From positions 56,321,740 through 56,385,739 of the forward strand of contig CM019236.1 of assembly GCA_009741485.1 (NCBI GenBank): a stretch of 64,000 nucleotides of DNA, in the 5' to 3' direction. Each line of letters opens with the position of its first letter. The first letter of the stretch is position 1. The notes beneath the pieces are model-generated. The model did no database searches. It was not told where the DNA came from and saw only the letters and a program-made list of their open reading frames with translations. The DNA is from Malurus cyaneus samueli. Taxonomy: Eukaryota > Chordata > Aves > Passeriformes > Maluridae. Positions 25,401 to 37,957 of the stretch are shown here, in pieces. The translations under genes were made by a program, and so were the position numbers.

Positions 25401-28400
25401 CCAGGAAAACGTGTAAGGATATTTGGCCCTTCTTCTGTTTTATGCAAAAGCGACACATCAACCCATTCATTTTTAAGTAAGTCAGAATTGCCTATAATGA
25501 TATTGTTAATATTGAATTCCAGAACCAAGTAAGGTTTATTCTGTATTCTTGACTATAACATTGCTTTCCCTCTGTTGTTCACTTTGGCACAAGGAAAAAT
25601 CATTCACAGTTCAAACCCCATTTACATAAAGCATACCCTTTGCAAGGATTTTCGTACTTTAGGTGTTCTAACAGATTCCAAATTGATGCTATAAGTCGAA
25701 ATTTCCTGCTGGGGGTATATTGAATCCTTTTTTTAAAACTTACTTATGGTTAATGACTAAGGACTTTTTGCTAGCAGCAAATTTGGTTTCCTTCATTCCA
25801 GGTATAGAAAAACTCATTAAACAATAAGTACTGGAATGTCCTTTCAAACCTGTACGAAGCCAGCAGCTGCCAGCCAAAGTGGATGGGTTTATGCTGTGGC
25901 CTGAGTTTTGGGGAGAATAGGAAGCAGAGACAAGGACCTACTTGGAATTAGTAGTCCTTAAACATGAATATTTCAGTAAAAATATAAATGTGGGAGCCAG
26001 GCTGATGCAGGACATCTGTACACTCTGCTTCACTTTCATTTGGACTGCTAATTAAAAGTGAATATAGACAGTACTGTGATGAATGCACCACAACTGTGAA
26101 GCTCTGTCCAGACTTTTCTTCAAACTTTCATAATCTGATATTTTTAATAAACTGGCTAACTGAAAGCAGATAAGGTCTCTTAAAAGTGAAGAACAGATAT
26201 ATCAGTTAAAAATTCTTACTTCATTATGTGGTTATATGTGTACTTCATGACTTTCCGCTCCTTAGCATTCCTAAGACAGCTACCCTATTCTAACGCACAG
26301 CATGTACATCCGAGCTTTTTTTTTTCCTTCTTGTTTCTGGGACTAAGCTAGGCTGGCTGCTAGAAATACAACAACCTAACTAAATGTGAACCTAGCACAA
26401 TGAAAACTGCATATCTACAAAGGAAAAAATACCTATTTTATTTAATAAATGCCATTATTTATGACGGCATGCAATTAGAAAAAGACGCGAGAAAAATATG
26501 TAGTTACTTTTAACGTATATGCTGCCTCCTGTTTGTCCTTCCATAAGTCATGATATTGGTTATTTTTCCCCTATTTCTTCATCTTACCTGACAGTTTTCT
26601 GTTATCTCAGAAAGCCAAACTTCCCCTGTTCTTCAGTTAATTGCACCCCCATTCCTTCAGAAGTACTAATTGACATTTCTTGGCATAACGGATAACATTA
26701 ACATTTAGCTGGAAAACTGTTAAATATAAGCCTCATTAAAGTTACTGGTGATTAGAAAAGTTTGGAGATACTTTGGCAAGGCTTATTCTAAATTTAAAAA
26801 TCCCAACTGGAAAAAAAAAACACCATTTCTTTTAAAGGTGATGAGGTTCGGAAGAGTGGGAAAGGTGGTGGCTTGGTGGTATGTGACTCACGGTGAGATT
26901 ACGACATAGAAGAACAGATGTTTGGGTCTTTTCTGGCGGTCCACCGAAGACATTTGTCTCTCAAAATACCCAGCCACTCCAGACAGATGACAAACTGTTT
27001 GATCTGAAACCTGTGATGACGGGACATGCAATCCATGCTGCTGAGGAAATTACGAAGCAAAAGTTGTTTAAAGATTTACACAGTACAAAGATAATAGCTG
27101 TGATTCAAGCAGATTTCCCTGTCTTTGCAGAGACTGCTTGAGGACAAAGGTTGCAGTTAAGATTATATGTTATTTACTAGTATATTATCTGGGGATTGCA
27201 GACGATAACATGCAGGAGTGCATGGCTTTTCATGCTACACTTTGGTTTTTTTACCTCAGGGAAAGGGGATGTTTCAAAGATACTTTTGTGATGTCTGTCT
27301 GCCTGAGAGAAAACTGCATGCCGTTGCTCTCCATATCTCTATGAGTGAAGAAACGTTAAAGGTTGCATCTAGAGCAAAGCTTGAAGCCATCGAAGGTATC
27401 CTTGAGCTCGTTCTAAAAGGCAACCCTCTTGAAATAAACTGGTACTTTACCAAGAGCCTCGCGTGTTGAGATAGCACGCAAGGTTTTGTTCTAGTTTTCT
27501 CAACAATAAACAGCCAAAGGGGCCTTCTGAAGTTGTCTACAAGTTTATTTCACGCAGATCGCCCTATTTGAAAATATAGGGCCGTTGCAGTATTGCAGAA
27601 TTTTTGGTATATCCATAATGTCCTAAAAATGTAAGACTAATTGATTGAATTACAGTTAATTTTTTTATAAGCCTTGTCGTAAATTTAGGAGATCTGGCTT
27701 GTGTTCTTAGTTCTAAAGTCTTCTTCTGTTTTGATCTCTTAGATATCTTTAGAGATATAGTGTGCTCAAAGACTTGCGCAGACTCTGTATAAGCCCCTTT
27801 TTCAGGCCCTTTTTTTTCCCCCTTCGCTACAGACTTTTTTTGGCATAGCTACAATTAGTCATTGTCCTGGACTACTGTTTACAAATACCGAAAGAACTCA
27901 GATTTAATCCGATGAAGTCCTTCACGAAAGTCAAAGGAGACTGAACTTTAAATATCGTTGGCCATTCATTTTCTTTCTTATAGATACTAAAAAAAGGTTG
28001 ACAACACTTATATAATAGGAAAGATAACCATGATCTGTGTTAGGGATACAATTGCAATGTTATTTTCTGCAAGTCGCATATCAAGAGCTTCTAATTTAGA
28101 GTTGAATAATCACAGCAGAATGTTTCCCCACTTGAAGTGTAATGCAGGTATTGCCATCTCATGTGCCTAATTATTATTCTTGGCAAGTTTCTGCAATACT
28201 AAAAACTACACAGGAACAGCACAGGCTGAGGTCTTGTACAAGAGAGTATAGGAGAATATTGCTAGTGCGTTCCTGGCCTAAACTGCTTTCTTTCTTAATT
28301 GTGCTCAGACATACTAAAGTACTGTAGATACGTTGCCTAGGAGCTATTATCATCCTTCTTAATGATAAAAAACCAAGTATCCACTCCAATGTCCAACCTT

Positions 28401-29261
28401 TTGCAGCTGAAATTCTCATGTGTATGTGAGATAACTGATTTTTACATATGGTGAGCACTGAAGAGCGTATTTTTAGGGTTTTTTCTATGCATCTCAATAT
28501 AAAATGCAAAAACTAATCGAGTAGTACTATTAGGGAGTAGTGGACTCCTTGATAATCTGAATGTTTCAGTGTACAATTCGTATAGTGACATACTACTTCT
28601 ATATTGTATGTTAGAAGCTCCAAAAAGTCTATATCAACCTTCTATTCTGTTTATGAAGAAAGTATTTATTTCACTTTATTACTTATATATGTTAGTAGAA
28701 GTTTCATGAGCAGATCTGATATAGATTCTGTTTTCACATAAGAAAACATCTCCAAAACTGATTTCCTCTTTAATTCAAATAAAATGCTTTTCATTAAATA
28801 TACTGACATTAAAATTTATGTCTTCTGTAATTCTGTTGCTACTAAACTTTACATACGTATTTGCTTTTCTCTTTTTTTAATTGGATTCAATGTGCATCAT
28901 GGATTTCAGGAATATTTACTTAATTCTAAACTTGTGTCTGTTTATTAGATAATAGTTATAGAGAGGTTTGCTAGTGCTCATTACGTAAATTCTAAAATCT
29001 TAATGTCTAGCCCCAGGACATTAATTTCTTGGGGTTTCTCTTGTTGTTCTGTGGGTATTTTTATATCTTTTTAAATTTTGTTGAATATGTCATAAAAGGT
29101 CCATTCAGACTATTGGGGAATTGTCCTCTAGGAGACATATTTTGTTTTGGTAGGTTCTTGTTGTTCTCATTTTTTTTTTTCTCAAATATGCCCGTTTAAT
29201 TGCTTTCATGAATAAACTCAAAGATTTATTCTCTGTTTGGTTATGGACAGAATTTCCTATT

Positions 29262-30379
29262 ATTGTTCTTCAGCATTTCTGCTGGTTTGCCATGGCCTGT
29301 TTTTGGTAGGTGCGCAAGGTGCCCAGAGATGGCTCCTGTGAAAGCTGCTGAGACTTCCACCATTGTCCAGCAGGCCAATCCCTGAGGCTCTTAAGATGGA
29401 CATGCTGCTGGCCAGCATGGGCCATAGAGAAGCCTCATGCAACCTCCTTGATGATTATTTAAGAAGGAAAATCGAAACAAAGTAGTGACACCATTTTTTC
29501 CTAGCAGGAGCGGAGGAGGCAGACCATGTGAGGGAACCAAACATGGACACACCAAGCTCAGTTAAAGAAGGAGAAGCAACGGAGGTGGCCTCCAGGCACC
29601 AAGCAGGATTCTCTGCGGCTGTGAGGTGATGATGACCATGGTGGTAGCAGCTGTGCCCCTGCAGCCCAATGGGGCCCATTGGGGTGGCAAGAGATCCACA
29701 ATGCAGCCTTGTGGGAGGGGCCCATGCCAGAGTCGCGGGGTGCTGGAGGGAGCTGTGGTCAGTGTGGAGCATGGAGAGAGGGGGCTCCTGCTTCTATCTG
29801 GAAGCCAGCCTCCGGTTGGAGGGACTTGCAACCCATGGAAGTGATCCACATGCAGCACTTGTGGGAGGGCTGTTTGCCCAGGAAGGAATTCATGTCCAGC
29901 ACTTTTGGTTAGGACTGCTGTCGTGAGATGGAACTATACACAGAGAGGTTCATGAGAACGTGATCTGCCTGTGGGAGGACCCTATTGCGTGAAATGGGGA
30001 GACTCTCGTCTCTCTGGCAGTGGAAAAATATCTATCAGGTGACGAACTGACCAAAACCCCTTGCCCTGTTCCGTTGTCAGAGTGGAAGAGGGGATGGGTT
30101 GACAGAAAAAGGTTATTTTAAGGGCTTATTTTACTTCTCGCATTTTATCTTTATTCTATTTTACTCCCCTTCTAATTTTTGTTCATAAATAATTCACTTT
30201 GTACCTCTAGTGAAGCCCTATTTGCATTGGAGTGTTTTCTCCAGCCCTTATCTCAAGTCATGACCCCTTGTTAATTCTATTTCCTTCTCCTCTGTCAGCT
30301 TTTGGCAGAGGACAGAAAGAGAGCGAGGTATGTCTCACGTGTGCTTGGCATTTGCCTTGTTTTCAAACCAGGTCACCAT
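29262..30379 (+). mobile_element. Long avian solo LTR, copy 2 (error-laden duplicate)
   Basis: The same element as at 13700-14819, in the same place of the repeated block. Many single-base indels disrupt it, and AATAAA is absent (CATAAATAATTC instead of CATAATAAATTC). Counted separately it would inflate repeat totals; I regard it as the same insertion written twice. Confidence 0.75.
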
Positions 30380-33300
30380 CTTATAATCTAGAAAATTCAC
30401 TTACAAGCAGGACATTAGGATGGATCCAGTAAGATACTAACTTTTCAGACCCATTCATTAGATTGGATATCTTTGAGCATTTTAGTCAAAGGGAATGAAC
30501 TCCTCTGTGAAGTTTTGATATATTTTTTTCACTTGTGTTTAATACGAGGAAAAGGGGTGAATAATGTGTATCAGTATTTGAAACCATGAATATAATTATG
30601 CAATGTGTTAGTAGACTCCTCATTCAGTGTTATAAATGTGTTTGTATTACTTATTTAATCATACATTGCCTAAAAATTTTTACCTTTTTAATATTATTTA
30701 CTGCCTTGAAACTTTCTATTTCAAGAGTAGATGAAATTATACCTTTTTTTGTTCCATCTTTTCTGTTCTTCCCTTTTCTGTAACTTTCTGCGAAAACCAG
30801 CTAGTCAGAGGGTCAGATGACTATATACTAGTTCCCTTGCCATTCTGAGATCATTTAATTCAAATTCTTCAATTTGTAGATAATTGCCTTTTCTCTACTA
30901 CCTGCCTATATCTTTCTTCTTACCTCTTCTTTTTTTCTTACATTTAATTGTTCTGTGCCATAAATGTTACTATTACGTGTTCTGTAAATTTCATCAGCTC
31001 CACAGTCTATTAATAGCTTATGGTAATTTCACAAGATTTGGAACTGCACTGTGTTTCATTGATACTCTACATCTTCTTTTGCTCAAGTGAGCGCAGTTGG
31101 TGACATGTAGGTACGTGTTTTATGTCTGTGAACTACGTGTCTTCTTCTCCAGAAAACTATGGGCTACTGCATAAATATTCAGATCTTTATCACACTGATT
31201 TTATAATCTTTTTGTGCTTGTGGGCTAGTTTATCAGTTGCGATTCCGTAAATATTTACTATTAAAAGTGTGATTCCAACACAACTAAAGAAAAAAAAAAA
31301 GGGAATTAATAAAAAACTTGTGATGTTAATAAAATAAAACTGAAATCCTCTGATGTAAGTACTGCTGTTTTCTGTTAGGGGAGATGAATACAAATTAATT
31401 TACTTCTGTTTTTTTCAGCAAGAGACAGTTCCACAGTTGGCCAGCCCTGTTGTGGCTAGAGATCCTATGGAAAGGACCATGAGCAGCTGATGGTCACAAG
31501 TAGCTTCTTGGCACGTGCAGGCTCTTATTTTTTTAAAAACATTACAGCCTCATACACAGAGGCTTAGCGCAGTGGTGGTCCTTTCTACCTGTCACTACTA
31601 TGGACAGGGCAAGGCGTGCATGGAGGGCGGAATCCTTACAGCGCAGTGACATCAGAGTAATGGCACATCCTTGCACTCTTTTCTTCCCAGCACTGATAGC
31701 ATGATAGCTTGAGATCACTGATCACAATACGCTTGCCAAGAGTGATTGTAAAAAAATTTAAGGGCCAAATTTTCTTTAATTAAATTCCTCAAAATTGTTT
31801 CTTTTTCCAATCAAACCATCCCAAGACTGTTTTTTTTCTCGCTGTTCTGTGCACACTTTGTTTGTGGCAATCTAAACAAATTTATGTATTATTCCAGTCC
31901 CTTTGGAGAAGCATATGACATATTAATGACTGTCAAGAAAATTTAGAAGACTTTTCTGCAATTTCCACAATTGCAGTGGAACTTACCGTTTTTCAATTTG
32001 AATTGTGCAAAATATTGCAATTAATGAAAACAAAACACTGGTGGGGAAATTTTCTATTCTGCTTCAGCACTACATAGAAAAATGTTTTTTATTCCTCTGA
32101 GATTGTAATTTTGCCAATGCTATAAAATCTTATTGAACTAATATTATTTCATTATTTGTTTTTGTTTTCTTTTAACTGAGGGACTGATTATTCAGTGGAG
32201 AAAAGCACCGGACTAGAAATAAGACTGGCAGTGAGAAACATGTCCATTCGCATACAACCTTTTGTCTGATGTCGTCGGGATCAGGTAAGTCTCTTTGAAC
32301 TCTCCATCAAATTTCCGATGTTGAGTGTAGAGCCAGTGTTGTGGGGTCCAGATTGAATAGTAATAGTTTGCTTTACACTGTGGAAGACTTTAGAGGTGGT
32401 AGCAACCAGAGTCTACCACTGATCCAAAAAGGAAAAAAAAATTGCTCATCCTTTTGCTTAAATCTTTCCAAGCTCCAAAACAGGTAATTGTTGTAAAAAT
32501 TGCTTCCTGAATTTTTTTCTTTCTCCTGTTAACTCACGCAGCACTACCTAGCTATACGTTCTGGAGAAAACAAAACCACTGCTCTTCACAGCATATAAAA
32601 TTTGAAATTCTGTGAAAAATTCGTGTTGAAAAGTGCTTAGGAACATTTCTTAGGGGTCGTTTACAATGTTGAGGCCTATGCTTTGCAAGACTGTGAGTAG
32701 AGCTGAATCTCACGAGCAGCGAGTAGGAACCTGGGTGGTGTTGCTTTTTGTGGGGAATGACTTTTGGAATACATTTCTCTCTTCCCAGTGCAGGTAAAAT
32801 TTCCAGCCTGCCCATAAAAACATGTAAAGATTAATTTTAATGGACATAAATGACAAAATGTTTAACATTAAACATTTAATACTCAGATTTTTTTAAATTA
32901 TTTTTTAAATTAAGTTTGTTCAGTTCTGTACTTTCCTTTTTAATTTTAGAGTATGTACCTTTGCAAGTGTAGGATTGTGTCTTCAGGGTTAAATTTTCAG
33001 GATTCTTTGATATTATGCAGAAAAAAACCCTCAACCAAACAGTTCGATCTCATAGCAAGAATAGGATTTGTCGCACACTTCATATTTTTTTCAGGATATA
33101 TATTCATATTAAGTTGGGTGCATGCTCTCAACAAATCTTGAAAATACTCTAAATTACAGTAACAAGTTTAGGATTGACCCCACAAATAAAACTACTAAGG
33201 GAACAATATGACAAGAAGCTGTCTGTAGTCGTTCAAAGGATCCAAGTTTCTTCTGATGAACTGAAAAAACAACTGTTTGTCATATATAGCCCCAGAGAGA

Positions 33301-36060
33301 AATGTTTTCTGATTTCTACAAAACTAAATTTTTTACACAACTGAGTGCTTTGGCCTGGATTACGCAGCCACTCAGTTCGCAGGGTACTTTGCCCAGCACA
33401 GATGTCAGAAAGAAAAACGGTTGGATAATACTTAACATGACATACAGGAGAAGAGTTTTGTATGAAACAAGCTTCCCATTTTTGTTACCCATGAACAATT
33501 TATTACAATAATGTTCAACATTATCTCTAGAGACATTATATTTTGTGGTAATATATCCCTTTCCATCTTTTTAAAACAACAAGACATTTTTTTAAAGCTT
33601 TATAATACGTAATATATACACAGTAAATTAACATAATATTTTTCCACAACTTAGACAGACCTTTGAAAACTAATGTATCTTTTTATATAGCACTATTCAC
33701 CCACCTTAGAGCAAAAATTCACAAACATGGAGTTTTAACAATACCCATAAATTCACGCTTCTGTAAGCACCAGTTTAACTCCCATTACATCCTTTACGTT
33801 TATAGCTGTAACTTTGAGTTAGATCTGAAAGTATTTAAATTCAGGTGTCCACAAAGTTCACCTGAACCTAAGTATTGCAGAATTCAAACAAGTCTGAATG
33901 AGTTGGAAGCAGGTTTTGTTAGCCAGTGGTGACAGACGACCTATAGAGTGTCAAAAAAGGCAATGTAGTATTTACAGGCCTCATTGTACCAGAGTATTAC
34001 AGAATTGTCTACCTCTCTGCTAAGCATCACGCCCAGGTTTCTCCCTGAAAGAGCTGGCATATTTATGCGTATCATATTACCAACACATTAATTTCTTGAA
34101 GTCATGAAAGTCTAACTGAGATCTTCTCCTTTGCCCATCTTCAAGGTCCATCTAATTTGATTGATTCACAATGGAATATGTAGTTGGCACTTGCCCGGAT
34201 CTGCTTGTCATACGCCCCACTAAAATATACTGGTGATGGAGTGAAACTAGAGTCATGATCCCAGTGTTTCCCTGAACAAATTGCTCTGAAGGTGAGCAAT
34301 AGAACACACAGTACACTTTGTAAAAGTTAATCAGGGCTTTTAATTCTACTTGTCTGGTGGGCTACAAACTTATCCATAGCTGGGTCTTTATAACTACCTT
34401 TTTTTCTACCAGTAAAATCAAACAAGTTTTCAATCTTTCTAAACTCTGAGGAATCTCTGACGAGTACTCTGCATCTGCAACCACATAAAAATGCCTGAGA
34501 AAAAATTCCGCTCCTCATATATGAAGAAATTAATTCATCAAAAGAGGAAACAACTATCCATGCTTGTCAAACTGTCTGTACAGTTCATCTTGAAATTATT
34601 AGGCTTGTAAGAAGGAGCCTTAGTCCTTAATGAGCGTGTTCATCCCCACTGGAGAGCGGCGGTATGAACTTTCTGAAAGATCCCAGTTCTCTGTAAGCAC
34701 ATACTTGTGTGAAAGGCAGCGTCTATGACTTCACTGATGATTCACATTTCTAAGGTTTTTATTGGGTGTGTAACTCACAACCTCATCCTGTGCTCATTTG
34801 CAGATCTTCTCTTGACCTTTTTGGAGAGTTTGATTATTTGGAAAACATGCTTCTTTATTTTTTCCTTTTTATTGCTGATTCCAGCAATTCCTATGTTCTG
34901 TCTGCAGTTTAAAGCGGAATTCAGTTCCAATATGAGAGATTCTCTGTGTGTAAGCATGATTCTGTATCCTCATCTGATAGCAGAAACGAAAGCAGTTGGC
35001 ACCAATTATCCTTTCCTCTAAGACTATACATGAGCAGTAGTTCAATTTTATTGTCTTTATCTACAAGAATTTATAATTTAACTAACTATTATACTTAAAC
35101 ATGATACAAATGATGGTATAGATGTATCAGATGGATTTGTATTTTTATTCATTTTTCCCCCTTTTTTGTAAAAAATACTTATGATTGCATTTGATTTTTA
35201 GAAGAAAAAAGAATCCTGCCAAAACTACCAGTAATCTTCTAATGCACATCATATTCAGTCATATTAATCTAAATATCAAAGCTCACCATCAGCTACAGAT
35301 GGTTACTTGATACATGTACAATTAAACAAAACCCCCAAACAAATGTTGAACAAGAAGTGCTATACTTTACCAATCCTTAGTGGTGAGGACAGTTATTGGA
35401 ATGTTTCTCAAACCAAATTTAGCATAAATAAAATACCATAACTTTTTTCCTCCTTGATATTTGGGACAGAACATATATTACTTTATATGAAGAACACGTG
35501 AACAGATAATTAACCTCTAGTAGGTGTGATTCATGACTATTTTGTAAGAAGAAGCTGTCATTTCCAGGCACAAATATAAAACACATCAAGAAAAAATCCA
35601 AGAACATATTTTTTGTTTGGACAAAAATTATGTGTGTGCATTTTTTAAAGATAGGGTATTTCATTCATCACTGACGATCAGGGAGTAAAGAAATAGGCTC
35701 AGTAGATGCTGTGGGAATTTCTCTGCTAGTGAATAGTGTGAATAGCTAGTGAAAAAAAATGCAACCACAGCACTTGTTAGCACCTGCATGCAGACTAGAG
35801 AAAAACAGGATATTGGAGAGGGTGATGCCTTACCTGAGCATCCAAAGTTTTAGTTTGGGAGAAACTTAATCATAGACTACAATAAAAGCATCAGCCATCA
35901 TTTCCAGAGAGGCTAAGTAACATTATATAGGGACAATATCTTGGCAAACCTGCAGGCCTCTAGTTCAATATTTTATGATATTCAAAATTTGGAGACAAAG
36001 GAAACCAACATTTTGTGCCCAAAAAGAATGTGCTGGAGTGGTTGTGAAAGGGAAAACTAT

Positions 36061-36077
36061 GGGGGGGGGGGGGGGGG
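36061..36077 (+). repeat. 17-G homopolymer, copy 2
   Basis: Same length as in copy 1 although shorter homopolymers nearby differ. This suggests the two copies share underlying reads or a common polishing step in this part. Confidence 0.9.
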
Positions 36078-36596
36078 AGGTGTTTAACTTGTATTTTTGT
36101 TAATGTATTTTTTTAATTAAAAATGAAAAAAGGGTTATTAAATGAACAGGTAAGAGAATTACTGAAAATAAAACAGGGACTATGAATTGCTGACAAGTTC
36201 AAAACTGGAGAGAGACTTCATGGTGGCTTTGTAGGTGTTGTTGCAGTCTTTTGACCCACTTGCAATTAGCCAGATCTATGGATAGATTGTTAAAGAGCTT
36301 TACATTTCATTTGGCTATGGATCTAATAACTCAGATATTAAATACACAGATATGACAATGCAGCTTTGAATTTGCAAAACTTTCTGCCTCTACAATGAAT
36401 TACTTCTAAAAATTACCCAGGCAGTGATTACATGCAAGAGTTTAATCAGGTTTTCTTTTGCTGTTGTGTTCAGTTTAGAGGCAGCTTGGTAGATATTTTA
36501 TGGAATTTTACAGGAAGAGGTATTTTATTATTACAGACTGAACATTTAACTTTTATTACCATTTTGGCACATGACGTACTGTTCCTAAAGAGAGAA

Positions 36597-36740
36597 GTAG
36601 TGGAGAAGGGTGAAGTCACCATTCCTGGAAGTGTCAGAAAACAGGGATACACTTGAGGCATTATCAGCAGCAGACATGGAGGGGAATGCTGTGATCTTAT
36701 AGGGCTTTTCAAACCCTGATGATCCTATGGTTGTGTGAAT
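36597..36740 (+). mobile_element. CR1 LINE 3' fragment, copy 2
   Basis: Counterpart of 21057-21200, including GAAGTCACCATTCCTGGAAG (one T for C) and GATCTTATAGGGCTTTTC. Same insertion, duplicated with the block. Confidence 0.82.
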
Positions 36741-37957
36741 TGCATGCTCTGGTTTGAATATTAGAGAGTAGTTTTAAAATAGTTTCACATCACATCACAA
36801 CTCTGCCTGAAGTTGCCCACACTTGTATAGAAGGTTGCTGCAGCTTACTTGTAGCCTACATGCAAAGGTATTTGATTATTTACTGAAAATATTTTTTTTC
36901 TTTCTTTGAAAATAACCGTGTTCTCAAAAAAAAGCTGTTATTTTTCCTGCTAAACAAACTAAAGGGATCATTTTATTCTCACTTTGCAGAGAATTAAAAT
37001 GCATACTCCATAAAACGAGGAATTATTTAATGTATTTGATGCCAGTTTTGCTCACTGTCATCCAATATCATCTTTGTACATCACTCCACCTAAAATGCTA
37101 CATTCATTATATATACTCTTTTAACTTTTCAGATGTGATGTTTTTTAAAATGCCAATTACAACAAGCCAGTCAGAGCAGATGGGATTTTCTGGAGACCCA
37201 CCCTGCAAAATTGATTTTTAATTCAGACACATTCATGATGTGCTTTGCAATGGGTCATCACCAATGGTGTATGGTGATTGTTAAACCAGAACACCTGATT
37301 TTATGTGCTCCAGCAAGACCTCTTTTTAAACAAATGGTGGGTTTTTTCTTGGTTTTTTTTCTCCTGTTGCTCTTTTTTTTTCTTCTTCTTCTTTTAGTTA
37401 GCCTCTCGCTTTCCTTGGGCAATCTTTGAAGTTCCAAAGCTCCATCACTGCTCTGTGTCTGAGAGTGAAGAAAAGGGATTTATTTTCAAACACCTTCTGA
37501 GGAACAACTGGCTGGCGGCAGAATTAGGCCATTCAGCAGAAGCTGCTCAGTCTTCTCTGAAATAGTACTTTTACAGCGGAACTCTCTAGTAGATCTTTTT
37601 TAATCCATTAGGAAGAAATACATCCATAGAGGAATATCATGAAACAAGGGTTCAGGCTGCAATTTTTGTAAGTGATAGAGTTTAAATGTTAAATTTGTAC
37701 ATTCTGACCAAATGTTTCAGATTTTGTAGCTTTATGATTACGTAACTCACCAGAAAATAAAGGAAAATGAAAAGATAAAACCCAAACCTAGACCAGAATA
37801 GCTTGGAAATTAATCTTTTTATCTATCACAGACAATAGGCCACACTTATTCATCTATTCAATAGACACACTTTTTAAATAACGTTTATAGAGCAGTAAGT
37901 AATGAAGGTGGGTATGAACCAGAAATGGACTAGATAGGCACCTCTTCTCTGGTATAC

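Larger units (their letters stand above)
22492..37957 (+). repeat. Copy 2 of the 15.5 kb block, indel-rich
   Basis: Collinear with 6930-22466 from first to last base, 71 bases shorter overall. Differences are mostly one- or two-base insertions and deletions spread through the block, with few clean substitutions. There are also short garbled patches: about 24917-24963 (a T-run and A-run replacing a short plain stretch), about 25333-25345 and 25405-25425 (each missing some 16-20 bases present in copy 1), and about 31750-31815 (low-complexity filler). Density of differences is uneven; roughly 34.9-36.3 kb is nearly identical to copy 1. This is the pattern of unpolished long reads, not of molecular divergence. 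Do not annotate genes here independently of copy 1. Confidence 0.97.

Noticed and set aside
29455..29926. Several short frames in the second LTR copy
   Set aside because: Same LTR with sequencing-type indels; frames differ from those in copy 1, which shows they are not under coding constraint.
6930..37957. Genuine tandem segmental duplication
   Set aside because: The copies abut a fixed-size gap exactly, differ almost only by small indels, and one copy shows degraded motifs. An artefact explains all of this more simply; reads are needed to be certain.
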